64,000 bases of DNA from Streptomyces hygroscopicus subsp. hygroscopicus (GCF_030269125.1 NZ_BSSM01000002.1:186001-250000), one strand, 5' to 3'. Shown: positions 41,255 through 54,678, numbered from the stretch's first letter. The notes: generated by a model not told the origin, from the letters alone. Program-made: numbers and translations.

Positions 41255-43747
41255 TTACCGCTGTGCCTCTTCCTCGCGGGCCCGCAGGGCACGGCCCAGG
41301 TCGTCCAGGCGGTCGGCCAGGGCGCGGCGCAGGGAGGGGATGAGGTCCTCGCGGTCCAGGCAGGCTTCGCCCAGGCGCACGTGCTCGGCGTCGACTGCGT
41401 GGGCGGGGAAGCACCAGCGGCCGGCGGCGGCGGCGATGGCGGGGCCGCGGCGGGCGGCGAGCGGAACCACGTCCTCGTAGAAACGCGGCACGTACTCCCG
41501 TACCAGATCGGCCTGTTCGGGCTGCCAGAAGCCGTGGGCCGTGGCCGTGAACAGGTAGTTGGACAGGTCGTCGCCGGTGAACATCGCCTCCCAGGCCGCG
41601 CGCTTGGCCTCCGGGTCGGGCAGGGCGGCGCGGCAGCGGGCGGCGCCCTCCTGGCCGGTGGCGCTGGGGTCGCGGGCCAGCTCGGCGGCGATGGCGGCCT
41701 CGTCGGTGGCGCCGAGCACGGCGAGCCGGGCGAGGATGCGCCAGCGCAGGTCGGGGTCGAGCTCGGGGCCGCCGGGCACGGTGCCGTCGGCGAGCCATGC
41801 GGCGATGGTGTCCGGGTGCGCGGCCACGCTGATCAGGTGGCGGACGGCGATCAGCCGCAGGCCGGGGTGGTCGCCGTCCTCGGTGCGGCGCAGCAGGTCG
41901 CGGCAGAGGGCGGTGAGCGTGCCGAGCGCGGCCGGGCGCTCCTCGGCGGGGAGGTACTGGTCGGCGATCTGCCCGGAGGCGAAGACCAGCACGCCCTGCA
42001 CGATGGCGAGGTCGGTCTCGCGCGGCAGGTGGGCGCGGGCGGTCTCCAGGTAGGCGGCGGGCGCGAGTTCGCCGTCGCGCACCGCGTCCCGCAGGGAGTT
42101 CCACACGATCGCGCGGGTGAGCGGCTCGGGCAGCCCGGACAGGCCGCCGCGGACTGTCTCGAAGGACTCCGTGTCGAAGCGGACCTTGGCGTAGGTGAGG
42201 TCCCCGTCGTTCAGCAGGAGGAGGGCGGGGCGCTTGCCGATGGGGCGCGGGGCGTCCTGCGGGACGTCGAGTTCGGGGCGCTCGCGCAGGACCAGCCGGC
42301 CCTCGTCGGCGACGTCGTGGTCGTACAGCCCGGCGATGATGCGGTGCGGGCGGCTGCCCTCGCGGTCGACCGTCAGCGTGCAGGTGCCGTCGGCGGTCTC
42401 GATCACGGGCGTGAGGGTGTCGACGCCGGTGGTGCGCAGCCAGCTGTCGGCCCACGCGCGCACGTCGCGGTCGGTGACGGAGGCGAGGGAGTCGAGGAAG
42501 TCGGCGAGGGTCGCGTTGGCGAACTTGTGCCGGGCGAAGTGGGTGTTGATGCCCGCGAGGAAGTCCTTCTCACCCAGCCAGGCGGCCAGTTGGCGCAGCG
42601 CGGAGGCACCCTTGGCGTACGAGATGCCGTCGAAGTTCAGCATGGCGGAGGCCGCGTCCTCCACGCCCTCGGGGGCGACCGGGTGGGTGGTGGGGCGCTG
42701 GTCCGCCTCGTACCCCCACGCCTTGCGGGTGACGCCGAACTCGGTCCAGGGGTCGGTGAAGCGGGTGGCCTCCGCGGTGGTCTGGTAGCCCATGTACTCG
42801 GCGAAGGACTCGTTCAGCCAGATGTCGTCCCACCACTTGAGGGTGACCAGGTCACCGAACCACATGTGGGCCATCTCGTGCGCGATGACCATGGCGCGCA
42901 GCTGGCGCTCGGTGTCGGTGACGGCGGAGCGGTAGACGAACTCGTCGCGGAAGGTGACCAGGCCCGGGTTCTCCATGGCGCCCGCGTTGAACTCGGGCAC
43001 GAACGCCTGGTCGTAGGAGTCGAAGGGGTACGGCTCCTCGAACTTCTCGTGGTAACGGTCGTAGCACGCGCGCGTGACCTCGAAGATCTCCTCGGTGTCG
43101 ACGTCGAGGTAGGGCGCGAGCGAGCGGCGGCAGTGGATGCCGAAGGGCAGCCCGCGGTGCTCGACGCGCACCGAGTGCCAGGGACCGGCGGCGACGGCGA
43201 CCAGATAGGTGGAGATCGGCGGGGTGGGGGCGGCCCGCCAGACGCCGTCGGAGCCGCGCTCGGTGATGCCGTTGGCGAGCACGGTCCATTCCTCGGGCGC
43301 CTTGACCGAGACCTCGAAGACGGCCTTCAGGTCGGGCTGGTCGAAGGCGGGGAAGACGCGCTGGACGTCGTCCATGGCGAGCTGCGTGTAGAGGTAGGTC
43401 TCGCCGTCGGCCGGGTCGGTGAAGCGGTGCATGCCCTCGCCGGTGCGCGAGTAGCGCATGGACGCGTCGACGCGCAGTTCGTGCTCGCCCGCGGTGAGGT
43501 CCTTCAGCGACAGCCGGTCCTCGTGCAGCGACCGCGGGTCCAGGGGCTGTCCGTCGAGGGTGACGGAGCGCAGCTCGGCGGGCTTCACCTCGAGGAACGT
43601 GTCCCCGTCGGACCGCGCGGTGAACCGGATCACCGTACGGGAGTCGAAGGTCTCGTCCCCGGTGGTGAGGTCCAGTTCGACCGTGTAGCGGTGGACATCG
43701 AGGAGCTGAGCTCGGAGCTGCGCTTCATCGCGCGTGAGTACGGACAT
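41255..43747 (-). CDS. pepN: Aminopeptidase N (M1 zinc peptidase)
   Basis: PepN removes N-terminal amino acids from peptides in the cytosol. The 830-residue protein starts at ATG 43747 (an in-frame ATG 9 nt upstream is possible). It shows VPEFNAGAMENPGLVTFRDE (substrate-recognition GAMEN, 256-260), the zinc motif VIAHEMAHMWFGDLVTLKWW (HEMAH, 290-294) and the third ligand in WLNESFAEYMGY (Glu313). The C-terminal ERAP1-like helical region is complete. It is followed by a gap to the NmrA-like gene and preceded by the chorismate mutase gene, with about 95 bp between them. Confidence 0.97.
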   Translation of the reverse strand: MSVLTRDEAQLRAQLLDVHRYTVELDLTTGDETFDSRTVIRFTARSDGDTFLEVKPAELRSVTLDGQPLDPRSLHEDRLSLKDLTAGEHELRVDASMRYSRTGEGMHRFTDPADGETYLYTQLAMDDVQRVFPAFDQPDLKAVFEVSVKAPEEWTVLANGITERGSDGVWRAAPTPPISTYLVAVAAGPWHSVRVEHRGLPFGIHCRRSLAPYLDVDTEEIFEVTRACYDRYHEKFEEPYPFDSYDQAFVPEFNAGAMENPGLVTFRDEFVYRSAVTDTERQLRAMVIAHEMAHMWFGDLVTLKWWDDIWLNESFAEYMGYQTTAEATRFTDPWTEFGVTRKAWGYEADQRPTTHPVAPEGVEDAASAMLNFDGISYAKGASALRQLAAWLGEKDFLAGINTHFARHKFANATLADFLDSLASVTDRDVRAWADSWLRTTGVDTLTPVIETADGTCTLTVDREGSRPHRIIAGLYDHDVADEGRLVLRERPELDVPQDAPRPIGKRPALLLLNDGDLTYAKVRFDTESFETVRGGLSGLPEPLTRAIVWNSLRDAVRDGELAPAAYLETARAHLPRETDLAIVQGVLVFASGQIADQYLPAEERPAALGTLTALCRDLLRRTEDGDHPGLRLIAVRHLISVAAHPDTIAAWLADGTVPGGPELDPDLRWRILARLAVLGATDEAAIAAELARDPSATGQEGAARCRAALPDPEAKRAAWEAMFTGDDLSNYLFTATAHGFWQPEQADLVREYVPRFYEDVVPLAARRGPAIAAAAGRWCFPAHAVDAEHVRLGEACLDREDLIPSLRRALADRLDDLGRALRAREEEAQR

Positions 43748-43843
43748 ACACGCCATGCTGCCTGATGGGACTGACAGCGCACAGAGGAGGAGCGTTACAC
43801 GACTATTATCCGAGCCGCCCTTTTCCTTCCCCTTGTTCGGAAT

Positions 43844-44176
43844 TCAGTTCCCGTTGGTGTCCTCGGCGATGCGTTCGTGGTGCCTGATCACCTCGGCGAT
43901 GATGAAGTTCAGGAACTTCTCGGCGAACGCGGGATCGAGCTTGGCGCTCTCGGCGAGCCGGCGCAGCCGCTCGATCTGGCGGGCCTCGCGGGCCGGGTCG
44001 GCGGGCGGCAGTTGGTGGACGGCCTTGAGCCGGCCGACCTGCTGGGTGGCCTTGAAGCGTTCGGCGAGCATGTGGACGACGGCCGCGTCGATGTTGTCGA
44101 TGCTGTCGCGCAGCCGCTCCAGTTCCTGGCGGACCGCGGGGTCCACGTCACCCGTGCCGGTGTTGCTGGTGGTCAT
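43844..44176 (-). CDS. Chorismate mutase, AroQ class
   Basis: The 110-residue all-helical protein rearranges chorismate to prephenate on the way to Phe and Tyr. Helix 1 has VRQELERLRDSIDNIDAAVV, followed by HMLAERFKATQQVGRLKAVH (the Arg/Lys residues that hold the carboxylates), then REARQIERLRRLAESAKLDP and FAEKFLNFIIAEVIRHHERI. This is the AroQ-gamma/delta short actinobacterial form without a signal peptide, so intracellular. The N-terminal 10 residues are Thr/Ser-rich. Confidence 0.95.
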   Translation of the reverse strand: MTTSNTGTGDVDPAVRQELERLRDSIDNIDAAVVHMLAERFKATQQVGRLKAVHQLPPADPAREARQIERLRRLAESAKLDPAFAEKFLNFIIAEVIRHHERIAEDTNGN

Positions 44177-44451
44177 GGGTGCCCACCCTATGTGGTCGGC
44201 GGGGTGGACTCATGTGGTGTCCGAGGGGTGGATCGTCGGGGATTGCTCGGGATGGTCGACGTGGTCGGGACGGCCCGGGTGGAGGGCGTCGGCCGGACGG
44301 CCGGCGTCGGCCGGGTGATGGGCGTCCGATGATCGGCGTCGGGTGATCGGCGTCGGCCGGACGGTCCCGGCGGGGCGCCGGGGGCTCGACGGAATCGGCC
44401 GCCTGCGGAAGTCCCCGGACGGGGATCGGGGAGGGGCGCCGTCGCCGGCCG

Positions 44452-44545
44452 GTGGGGCCCCAGCGGTCGCTGTACGTTCCCGGGCCGGTGCCGCGGGAGG
44501 GTGCGAACGAGGTGCGGGTGCTGGAGACGGAGGGCGCGGGGGCGG
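44452..44545 (+). pseudogene. Relic of a GH35 beta-galactosidase C-terminus
   Basis: The frame from 44452 reads VGPQRSLYVPGPVPREGANE and VRVLETEGAG. This is the characteristic last motif of family 35 beta-galactosidases (GPQxxLYVPGP, then a xNEVVVLELEG-type strand). No catalytic domain lies upstream; the 44177-44451 stretch is repetitive (GGCGTCGG and GGTGATCGGCGTC copies at 44281-44371) with no gene I can support. It is best read as the stump of a deleted gene. Confidence 0.6.
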
Positions 44546-44725
44546 TCTGGTGGCGCGGTTGTCGCCGGGATGAGGTGCGCGTGCGCGTGATCCGGGGGGC
44601 CGTGGCGGCGCTGCCGGTGGTGGGGGCGGGGCTGCGGACAGCGGCGGCGCGGGTCGCGGAGGGTGGCGGGGCATACCCTGGAGGGGCGGTCGTTGAGGCT
44701 CATCGGGGGCTTTGGGGGTGCCGGC

Positions 44726-45607
44726 GTGGCGAACGGCGGACCGGTGGAGCACGGGTTCCCGCACCTGGAGACGGTGCGGGCGGCGATCACCGCGCTGTAC
44801 CGGCGGCTGTCGCCGACCACCGTGCGGACGTTCTCGGCCAGCGTGGCCCCGGCGGACGTCGCGTTCTGCGACACCGACGACCTGCATCTCGGGGCGCAGC
44901 GGGTGGCCCGTGAGATGGTGCGGCACTTCCGGTTGCCGGACGCGCGGCTGATCGTCGGCTTCCGGGAGATGACCCACGCGGCGAACATCGAACTGGCGGC
45001 GGGACCCGAGTACTTCGTGGAGCTGAACGACCGCTTCCGCACCCACCGCGAGGACATCGGCGCGGCGCTCGCGCACGAGGTGGCGCACGTGTACCTGCAC
45101 CGGCTGGACCTCGCGCTCCCCACGACGGCGCAGAACGAGATCCTCACCGACACGGTGACGACGTACCTGGGCGCCGGGTGGCTGCTGCTGGACGCCTACC
45201 GGGAGGACCGGGTCTCCTCGCAGAAGCTGGGCTATCTCACCCCGGAGGAGTTCGGGTACGTCCTCGCCAAACGGGCCCTGCTCTTCCAGGAGGATCCCTC
45301 GATCTGGTTCACCAGTCCGCAGGCGTACACCGCCTACACCAAGGGGCTGGCCCGCGCCCGCCGCGACACCCAGCAGCCCCCGCTGACCGGCGCCGGCTGG
45401 ACGGGCCGCCACCGCTACGCCCACGACCGCCGCCACGGCTCCTCCCTGCCGCCGGGCACCCCCTACGCCTTCGCCCCCGACCCCTCCGGCCGCCTCCACG
45501 TCACCTTCCCCTGCCCGACCTGCCACCAACGGATCCGGGTGCCGGTACGGGGGCGGGTCCGGGCGCGGTGCGGACTGTGCGGGGCGGTGCTGGAGTGCGA
45601 CACGTGA
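44726..45607 (+). CDS. Zinc metallopeptidase-like protein with C-terminal zinc ribbon
   Basis: The family is not one I can name. The frame starts at GTG 44726 (GGGGG 7 nt upstream) or TTG 44693 (strong GGAGGGG 6 nt upstream); the shorter is listed. At residues 117-121 HEVAH in IGAALAHEVAHVYLHRLDLA is a zinc-peptidase motif of gluzincin/HExxH type, with NEILTDTVTTYLGAGWLLLD as the probable third-ligand helix. The C-terminus holds two Cys pairs (PCPTCHQRIRVPVRGR and RARCGLCGAVLEC), a zinc ribbon that may bind nucleic acid or protein. There is no signal peptide, so it is cytosolic. The peptidase role is inferred from the motif. Confidence 0.82.
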   Translation: MANGGPVEHGFPHLETVRAAITALYRRLSPTTVRTFSASVAPADVAFCDTDDLHLGAQRVAREMVRHFRLPDARLIVGFREMTHAANIELAAGPEYFVELNDRFRTHREDIGAALAHEVAHVYLHRLDLALPTTAQNEILTDTVTTYLGAGWLLLDAYREDRVSSQKLGYLTPEEFGYVLAKRALLFQEDPSIWFTSPQAYTAYTKGLARARRDTQQPPLTGAGWTGRHRYAHDRRHGSSLPPGTPYAFAPDPSGRLHVTFPCPTCHQRIRVPVRGRVRARCGLCGAVLECDT

Positions 45608-45660
45608 CGCCCCGGCCTTCGCCCACCCGCCGGTCCCTCGGCGGGCACCGGTACCGGCGG

Positions 45661-45750
45661 GGCGTCGGCCTGGCCCTGCTCGACCGTACGGTCGCCCACG
45701 TCCGCCGGCGCGCCCGGTCCGGGGTGCCCGTCGGCTCCTTCCAGGCGGCC
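45661..45750 (+). pseudogene. Possible fragment of an acyl-CoA dehydrogenase
   Basis: In one plus-strand frame the sequence reads LALLDRTVAHVRRRARSGVP and VGSFQA, resembling the acyl-CoA dehydrogenase segment A-x-x-YA-x-x-R-x-QFG-x-P-I-GSFQA-x-KH. The similarity stops at about 45745-45750, exactly where the VWA relic on the other strand begins. No other part of the gene is present. The match is short, so the assignment is tentative. Confidence 0.45.
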
Positions 45751-46112
45751 GGTCCGGTCCTGCCCGTGTGGCCGAGCCCGGCGACGATCCGCTCGACGCC
45801 GCCTTCGTGGCGGTCGAGGGCGATGTCGGTGACGGCGTCGGTGACGGCGTCGATGTCCGTGGAGAAGAAGACCACCGGTACCCGGCCGTCGTCGTCCAGG
45901 TGCGCGGACAGCCCCAGCACCCGGTCGGCGAGCGCCTGGACGCTGCCGTCCTGGTGGTACGGCCGCATCGAGCCGGAGTGGTCGAGGACGAGGTGGACGG
46001 CGGCCCGCAGCCCGTCCAGTCGGTGTTCGCGCAGGCTGACCCCGGCCGAGCGGTAGGCGTCGACGAGCGCGGGCGCGGTCTCCTCGATCTTGCGCAGGCT
46101 GATCGCGGCCAT
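45743..46112 (-). pseudogene. Truncated VWA-domain protein gene
   Basis: From ATG 46112 the protein reads MAAISLRKIEETAPALVDAY, RAAVHLVLDHSGSMRPYHQD (DxSxS MIDAS motif), VPVVFFSTDID and HEGGVERIVAGLGHTGRTG. This is the N-terminal half of VWA proteins common in Streptomyces Ter-type loci (usually over 200 residues). After about residue 122 the family pattern ends and the frame runs on as Arg/Pro-rich sequence to a stop at 45503-45501, inside the neighbouring gene on the other strand. A deletion with junction near 45745 is the simplest reading. Confidence 0.65.
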
Positions 46113-46261
46113 GGCCCCCTGCGGCTGTCCGAGGGGCCGAGGCTACGCGATCACGCGCACCGGGCGTCGCGTCCGTCCCACCGGTTCGCTATTTTGTTCG
46201 CTGCCGCCCCACCGGCTCGTTCCGATCCCCTTTCGTTCATCCCTTTTCGAGGAGCCGGCCT

Positions 46262-47128
46262 GTGGCCGCCGAGTCCGTCGTGACCACCTGTTTCCGTCAT
46301 CCGCAGGTGGAGTCGTACGTCCGCTGCACCCGCTGCGACCGCTTCATCTGCCCGTCCTGCATGCGGGAGGCGGCCGTCGGGCACCAGTGCGTGGAGTGCG
46401 TGAAGGAGGGCGCCCGTTCGATCCGGCAGGCGCGGACCGTGTTCGGGGGTCGGATCGCCGCGGTTCCGCTGGTGACCTACGTGCTGCTCGGGCTGAACGT
46501 GGTGGCCTATCTGGTGGAGCTGGCCCGGCCGTCGTTCGAGTACCGCTTCGCGATGCTGGGCACCACGCCCGCCGGCTATGTCCCGGAGGGGGTCGCGCAC
46601 GGGGAGTGGTACCGGCTGCTGACCGGTGCGTTCCTCCATCTCACGCCCGGCGAGGGCACGTTCGGGATCACGCACATCCTGTTCAACATGGTGGCGCTGT
46701 GGAACATCGGCCGGGTCGTGGAGACCCAGCTTGGCCGGCTGCGCTACCTCGCCCTGTACCTGCTGTCGGCCCTCGGGGGCTCCGTGCTGGAGCTGCTGCT
46801 GGTCCCGGAGTCGTACACCGTCGGCGCCTCCGGCGCGATCTTCGGCCTCGGCGCCGCCTACTGGGTCATGGGCCGCCGCCTCGGCCACGACATGCGCGAG
46901 GTCAACCGGTACATGGCGGGACTGCTGCTGTGGCTGGTGATCTCCGCGGGGCTGACCTCCTGGCAGGGCCACCTCGGCGGGCTGCTCGCGGGCGCCGTCG
47001 TGACGCTGGCGTACGCCTACGCGCCCCGCGACGAGCGGCGTGCCCTGGTGCAGGCGGGTGTGTGCGTGGCCCTGCTGGCCCTGCTGATCGCCCTCACGTG
47101 GATGAAGGCGACCTCGCTGACCGCCTGA
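46262..47128 (+). CDS. Rhomboid intramembrane serine protease with N-terminal zinc finger
   Basis: The 288-residue protein starts at GTG 46262, with GGAG upstream. The N-terminus is a B-box-like zinc finger (CFRHPQVESYVRCTRCDRFI to about residue 46, Cys/His at 10, 13, 22, 25, 30, 33, 43). A rhomboid domain of six or seven helices follows: THILFNMVALW (His138, Asn142), the catalytic Ser190 in GASGAIFGLG and His237 in WQGHLGGLLAG. It should cleave membrane proteins within the bilayer. The cytosolic zinc finger probably binds a partner. Confidence 0.95.
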   Translation: MAAESVVTTCFRHPQVESYVRCTRCDRFICPSCMREAAVGHQCVECVKEGARSIRQARTVFGGRIAAVPLVTYVLLGLNVVAYLVELARPSFEYRFAMLGTTPAGYVPEGVAHGEWYRLLTGAFLHLTPGEGTFGITHILFNMVALWNIGRVVETQLGRLRYLALYLLSALGGSVLELLLVPESYTVGASGAIFGLGAAYWVMGRRLGHDMREVNRYMAGLLLWLVISAGLTSWQGHLGGLLAGAVVTLAYAYAPRDERRALVQAGVCVALLALLIALTWMKATSLTA

Positions 47129-47163
47129 GCCGGCCGGGCCGCGCGCCCGGCGGGGCCCGGCGC

Positions 47164-47193
47164 GCGGAAGAAAGCGGAAGAAAGCGGAAGAAA
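47164..47193. repeat. Three copies of GCGGAAGAAA
   Basis: The 10-bp unit is repeated three times immediately before the terminator stem, forming a purine-rich strand. Confidence 0.9.
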
Positions 47194-47196
47194 GTC

Positions 47197-47246
47197 GACG
47201 GCGCCTGCCCGGTCGTCCGGTCGGGGACAGGTGGGCAGGCGCCGTC
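47197..47246. terminator. Bidirectional terminator between the rhomboid gene and gltD
   Basis: A perfect 14-bp stem (47197-47210 with 47233-47246) encloses a 22-nt GC-rich loop. It lies between convergent genes. Confidence 0.8.
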
Positions 47247-47288
47247 GGTGTTCCTGCACGCCTTTGTGCGGGACTCTCGTGGGTGCCG

Positions 47289-48744
47289 TCAGACCGCGAG
47301 CGCGCGGTCGGTCGGGCGGATCGGGGCCGGCAGGTCGCTGGCCCCGGTCAGGTAGCGGTCGACGCCGCGGGCGGCCGAGCGGCCCTCCGCGATCGCCCAG
47401 ACGATCAGGGACTGGCCGCGGCCGGCGTCACCGGCGACGAACACCCCCGGCACGTTGGTCTGGAAGTCGGCGTCGCGGGCGATGTTACCCCGCTCGTCCA
47501 GGTCCAGACCGAACTGCTCCACCAGGCCGTTCTCCCGGTCGGTGCCGGTGAAGCCCATCGCCAGGGTGACCAGCTGCGCCGGGATGCGGCGCTCGGTACC
47601 CGGCTTCTGGGTCAGCTTGCCGTCCACGAACTCCACCTCGGCCAGGTGCAGCCACTGCACGTTGCCGTCCTCGTCGCCCTCGAAGCGGGTGGTGGAGGCG
47701 GAGTAGATCCGCTCGCCGCCCTCCTCGTGGGCCGAGGTGACCTTGTAGAGGATGGGGAAGGTCGGCCAGGGCTGGCCGGTCGGGTTCCGCTCCGCGTTCG
47801 GGCGGGGCATGATCTCCAGCTGGGTGACCGAGGCCGCGCCCTGCCGGTGGGCGGTGCCCACGCAGTCGGCGCCGGTGTCACCGCCGCCGATCACGACGAC
47901 GTGCTTGCCCTCCGCCGAGACGGGCGAGACCACGTAGTCGCCCTCCTGGACCTTGTTGGCCAGGGGCAGGTACTCCATCGCCTGGTAGATGCCCTTCAGC
48001 TCCCGCCCGGGGACGGGGAGGTCACGGGCGGTGGTGGAGCCCGCGGCGATCACGACCGCGTCGTAGCGCTTCTTCAGGTCGCGCGCGTTCAGGTCGCGGC
48101 CGACCTCGACGCCGGTGCGGAAGCGGGTGCCCTCCGCGCGCATCTGCTCGATACGGCGGTTGATGTGCCGCTTCTCCATCTTGAACTCGGGGATGCCGTA
48201 ACGGAGGAGGCCCCCGATGCGGTCCGCGCGCTCGTAGACGGCGACCGTGTGGCCGGCGCGGGTCAGCTGCTGGGCGGCGGCGAGGCCGGAGGGGCCCGAG
48301 CCGATGACCGCGACCGTCTTGCCGGACAGGCGCTCGGGGATGCGCGGGGCGACGTGCCCGCTGTCCCACGCCTTGTCGATGATGGAGACCTCGACGTTCT
48401 TGATGGTGACCGGCTGCTGGTTGATGCCGAGCACGCACGCCGACTCGCAGGGCGCCGGGCACAGCCGCCCGGTGAACTCCGGGAAGTTGTTGGTGGCGTG
48501 CAGCCGCTCGTAGGCGGCGGCCCAGTCGTCCCGGTAGGCGTAGTCGTTCCACTCGGGGATCAGGTTCCCGAGCGGGCAGCCGTTGTGGCAGAACGGGATG
48601 CCGCAGTCCATGCACCGGCTGGCCTGCTTGCCGATGATCGGCAGCAGGGAGCCGGGGACGTAGACCTCGTTCCAGTCCTTGACACGCTCACCGACGGGAC
48701 GGGTCCTGGCGACCTCGCGGCCGTGGTTGAGGAAGCCCTTCGGA

Positions 48745-48752
<8 letters not shown>
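47289..48752 (-). CDS. gltD: Glutamate synthase small subunit
   Basis: GltD takes electrons from NADPH to the large subunit for glutamate synthesis. The 487-residue protein starts at ATG 48752, overlapping gltB by 8 bp with GGAGG inside the gltB end. It has the N-terminal Fe-S cysteines ([20 protein letters not shown]), the FAD site [18 protein letters not shown], the NADPH site [20 protein letters not shown] and the C-terminal [20 protein letters not shown]. It is of standard length. Confidence 0.97.
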
Positions 48753-53340
<4,588 letters not shown>

Positions 53341-53416
53341 CGGCTCTCCCGTCGTCGTCATGTGGCATGTGGCGTGTGCCGAGGGACGACGTTGGCCCTC
53401 TGCGAAGAATGGCTAA

Positions 53417-53432
53417 ATTTCGTGCAGGTTAC
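53417..53432 (-). promoter_or_regulatory. GlnR-like box upstream of gltB
   Basis: On the minus strand GTAAC-CTGCAC-GAAAT matches the GlnR consensus GTnAC-N6-GAAAC at 9 of 10 defined half-site letters or nearly so, with exact 6-nt spacing, about 77-92 bp upstream of the gltB start. GlnR is the global nitrogen regulator of Streptomyces, so nitrogen control of gltBD is likely. The rest of 53341-53796 holds no gene I can support. Confidence 0.65.
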
Positions 53433-53796
53433 ATGATGACCCGGTTCTCGGGAAGCGGATAGTCCGTTTCATCATGCGGACACCACGGGGTCCGTGGCGG
53501 GGTGCCGGGGTACCGCGCGAAGCGGCCGGTGCCGCACGGAGCGGCGGCCGGGAGCGCCGCGCGCGGCGGCCGGCCGCCGCGGTGGCGGCGAACGCGTGGG
53601 GTGGCCGCTGCGACACCATCGGTCGGATCGGTGTCCATCGGTCCAGGGGAACAGGGGGGTCGTCGTCGGCCCACCCCGCGGGGGGTGCGGCAGGCGTCAT
53701 TGCCCACAGCGCTTACGGCTCATGCCCCGCGGTCACGCATCCGAAACCAACGGGTAACGGCTACTTATTCGCCCTCGCGTATAAGTACCGGCCGCG

Positions 53797-54528
53797 TCAT
53801 CCTACGGCCGTTCCGAACAAGGCGCCCAGGGCGTACGTCACACCGGCGGCGGCACCGCCCAGCGCGAGCTGTCGCAGGCCGCTGAACCACCAGGTGCGGG
53901 CCGTCACCTTGGCGACGACGGCGCCACAGCCGAAGAGGCCGATCAGCGCGAGCAGCAGGGCCGGCCACAGGACGGTCGCGCCGAGCAGGTACGGCAGCAC
54001 GGGCAGCAGCGCGCCGAGGGCGAAGGCGCCGAAGGAGGAGACGGCCGCGACCAGCGGGGACGGCAGTTCGCCGGGATCGATGCCCAGCTCCTCGCGGGCG
54101 TGTATCTCCAGGGCCTGCTCGGGGTCCTTGGACAGCTGCCGGGCGACCTCGCGGGCCAGTTCGGGACTCACGCCCCGGGCCACGTAGAGTGCCGCGAGCT
54201 CGTCCTCCTCGTCCTGCGGGTGCTTGCGCAGTTCACGGCGCTCGACGTCCAGCTCCGCCTCGACCAGGTCCCGCTGGGAGGCCACGGAGGTGTACTCGCC
54301 GGCCGCCATGGAGAAGGCGCCGGCGGCGAGCCCCGCGAGTCCGGTGATGACGATGGTCTGGGGGCTGACGGAGCCGCCGGCCACGCCGGTCATCAGGGCG
54401 AGGTTGGAGACCAGGCCGTCCATCGCGCCGAAGACGGCGGGACGCAGCCAGCCGCCGTTGACATCGCGGTGCGTGTGGTTGTCGCGGTGCGCTTCGTGCA
54501 GCGCGGCCTCGGTATCGATGAGGGCCAT
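53797..54528 (-). CDS. VIT1/CCC1-family iron/manganese transporter
   Basis: The 243-residue protein starts at ATG 54528 after GGGGAAG. It has the VIT/CCC1 pattern: LRPAVFGAMDGLVSNLALMT (helix 1 with acidic residue), TGLAGLAAGAFSMAAGEYTS (helix 2 with the AxGEY motif), a cytosolic acidic metal-binding helix region (LVEAELDVERRELRKHPQDE, ARGVSPELAREVARQLS), and three C-terminal helices from VAAVSSFGAFALGALLPVLP. Family members move Fe(II) or Mn(II) out of the cytosol. Position beside two IdeR-like boxes supports an iron role. Confidence 0.95.
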   Translation of the reverse strand: MALIDTEAALHEAHRDNHTHRDVNGGWLRPAVFGAMDGLVSNLALMTGVAGGSVSPQTIVITGLAGLAAGAFSMAAGEYTSVASQRDLVEAELDVERRELRKHPQDEEDELAALYVARGVSPELAREVARQLSKDPEQALEIHAREELGIDPGELPSPLVAAVSSFGAFALGALLPVLPYLLGATVLWPALLLALIGLFGCGAVVAKVTARTWWFSGLRQLALGGAAAGVTYALGALFGTAVG

Positions 54529-54546
54529 GAACTTCCCCGATTAAGC

Positions 54547-54565
54547 TTAGCCAAAGCTAACTTTG
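54547..54565. promoter_or_regulatory. IdeR/DmdR-like iron box beside the VIT1/CCC1 gene
   Basis: TTAGCCAAAGCTAACTTTG matches the IdeR/DmdR consensus TTAGGTTAGGCTAACCTAA at 12 of 19 positions, and contains the perfect short palindrome TTAGC-CAAA-GCTAA. It lies about 19 nt upstream of the transporter ATG, a position for repression or activation near the promoter. Confidence 0.55.
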
Positions 54566-54627
54566 GACGAGATCTACTTTTCGACACCACAGAACGTACG
54601 CCCTCCCAGTCCTCGCCGCCAGCAAGG

Positions 54628-54646
54628 GAAGGCTGGGCTAACCTGC
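54628..54646. promoter_or_regulatory. Second IdeR/DmdR-like box
   Basis: GAAGGCTGGGCTAACCTGC matches the same consensus at 13 of 19 positions, with a perfect right half GGCTAACCT. It lies between the transporter gene and the ARH operon, 63 bp from the first box, and could affect either direction. Confidence 0.5.
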
Positions 54647-54678
54647 GGTTTTACCGATTTCGCGGTCGCCCGCACCAC

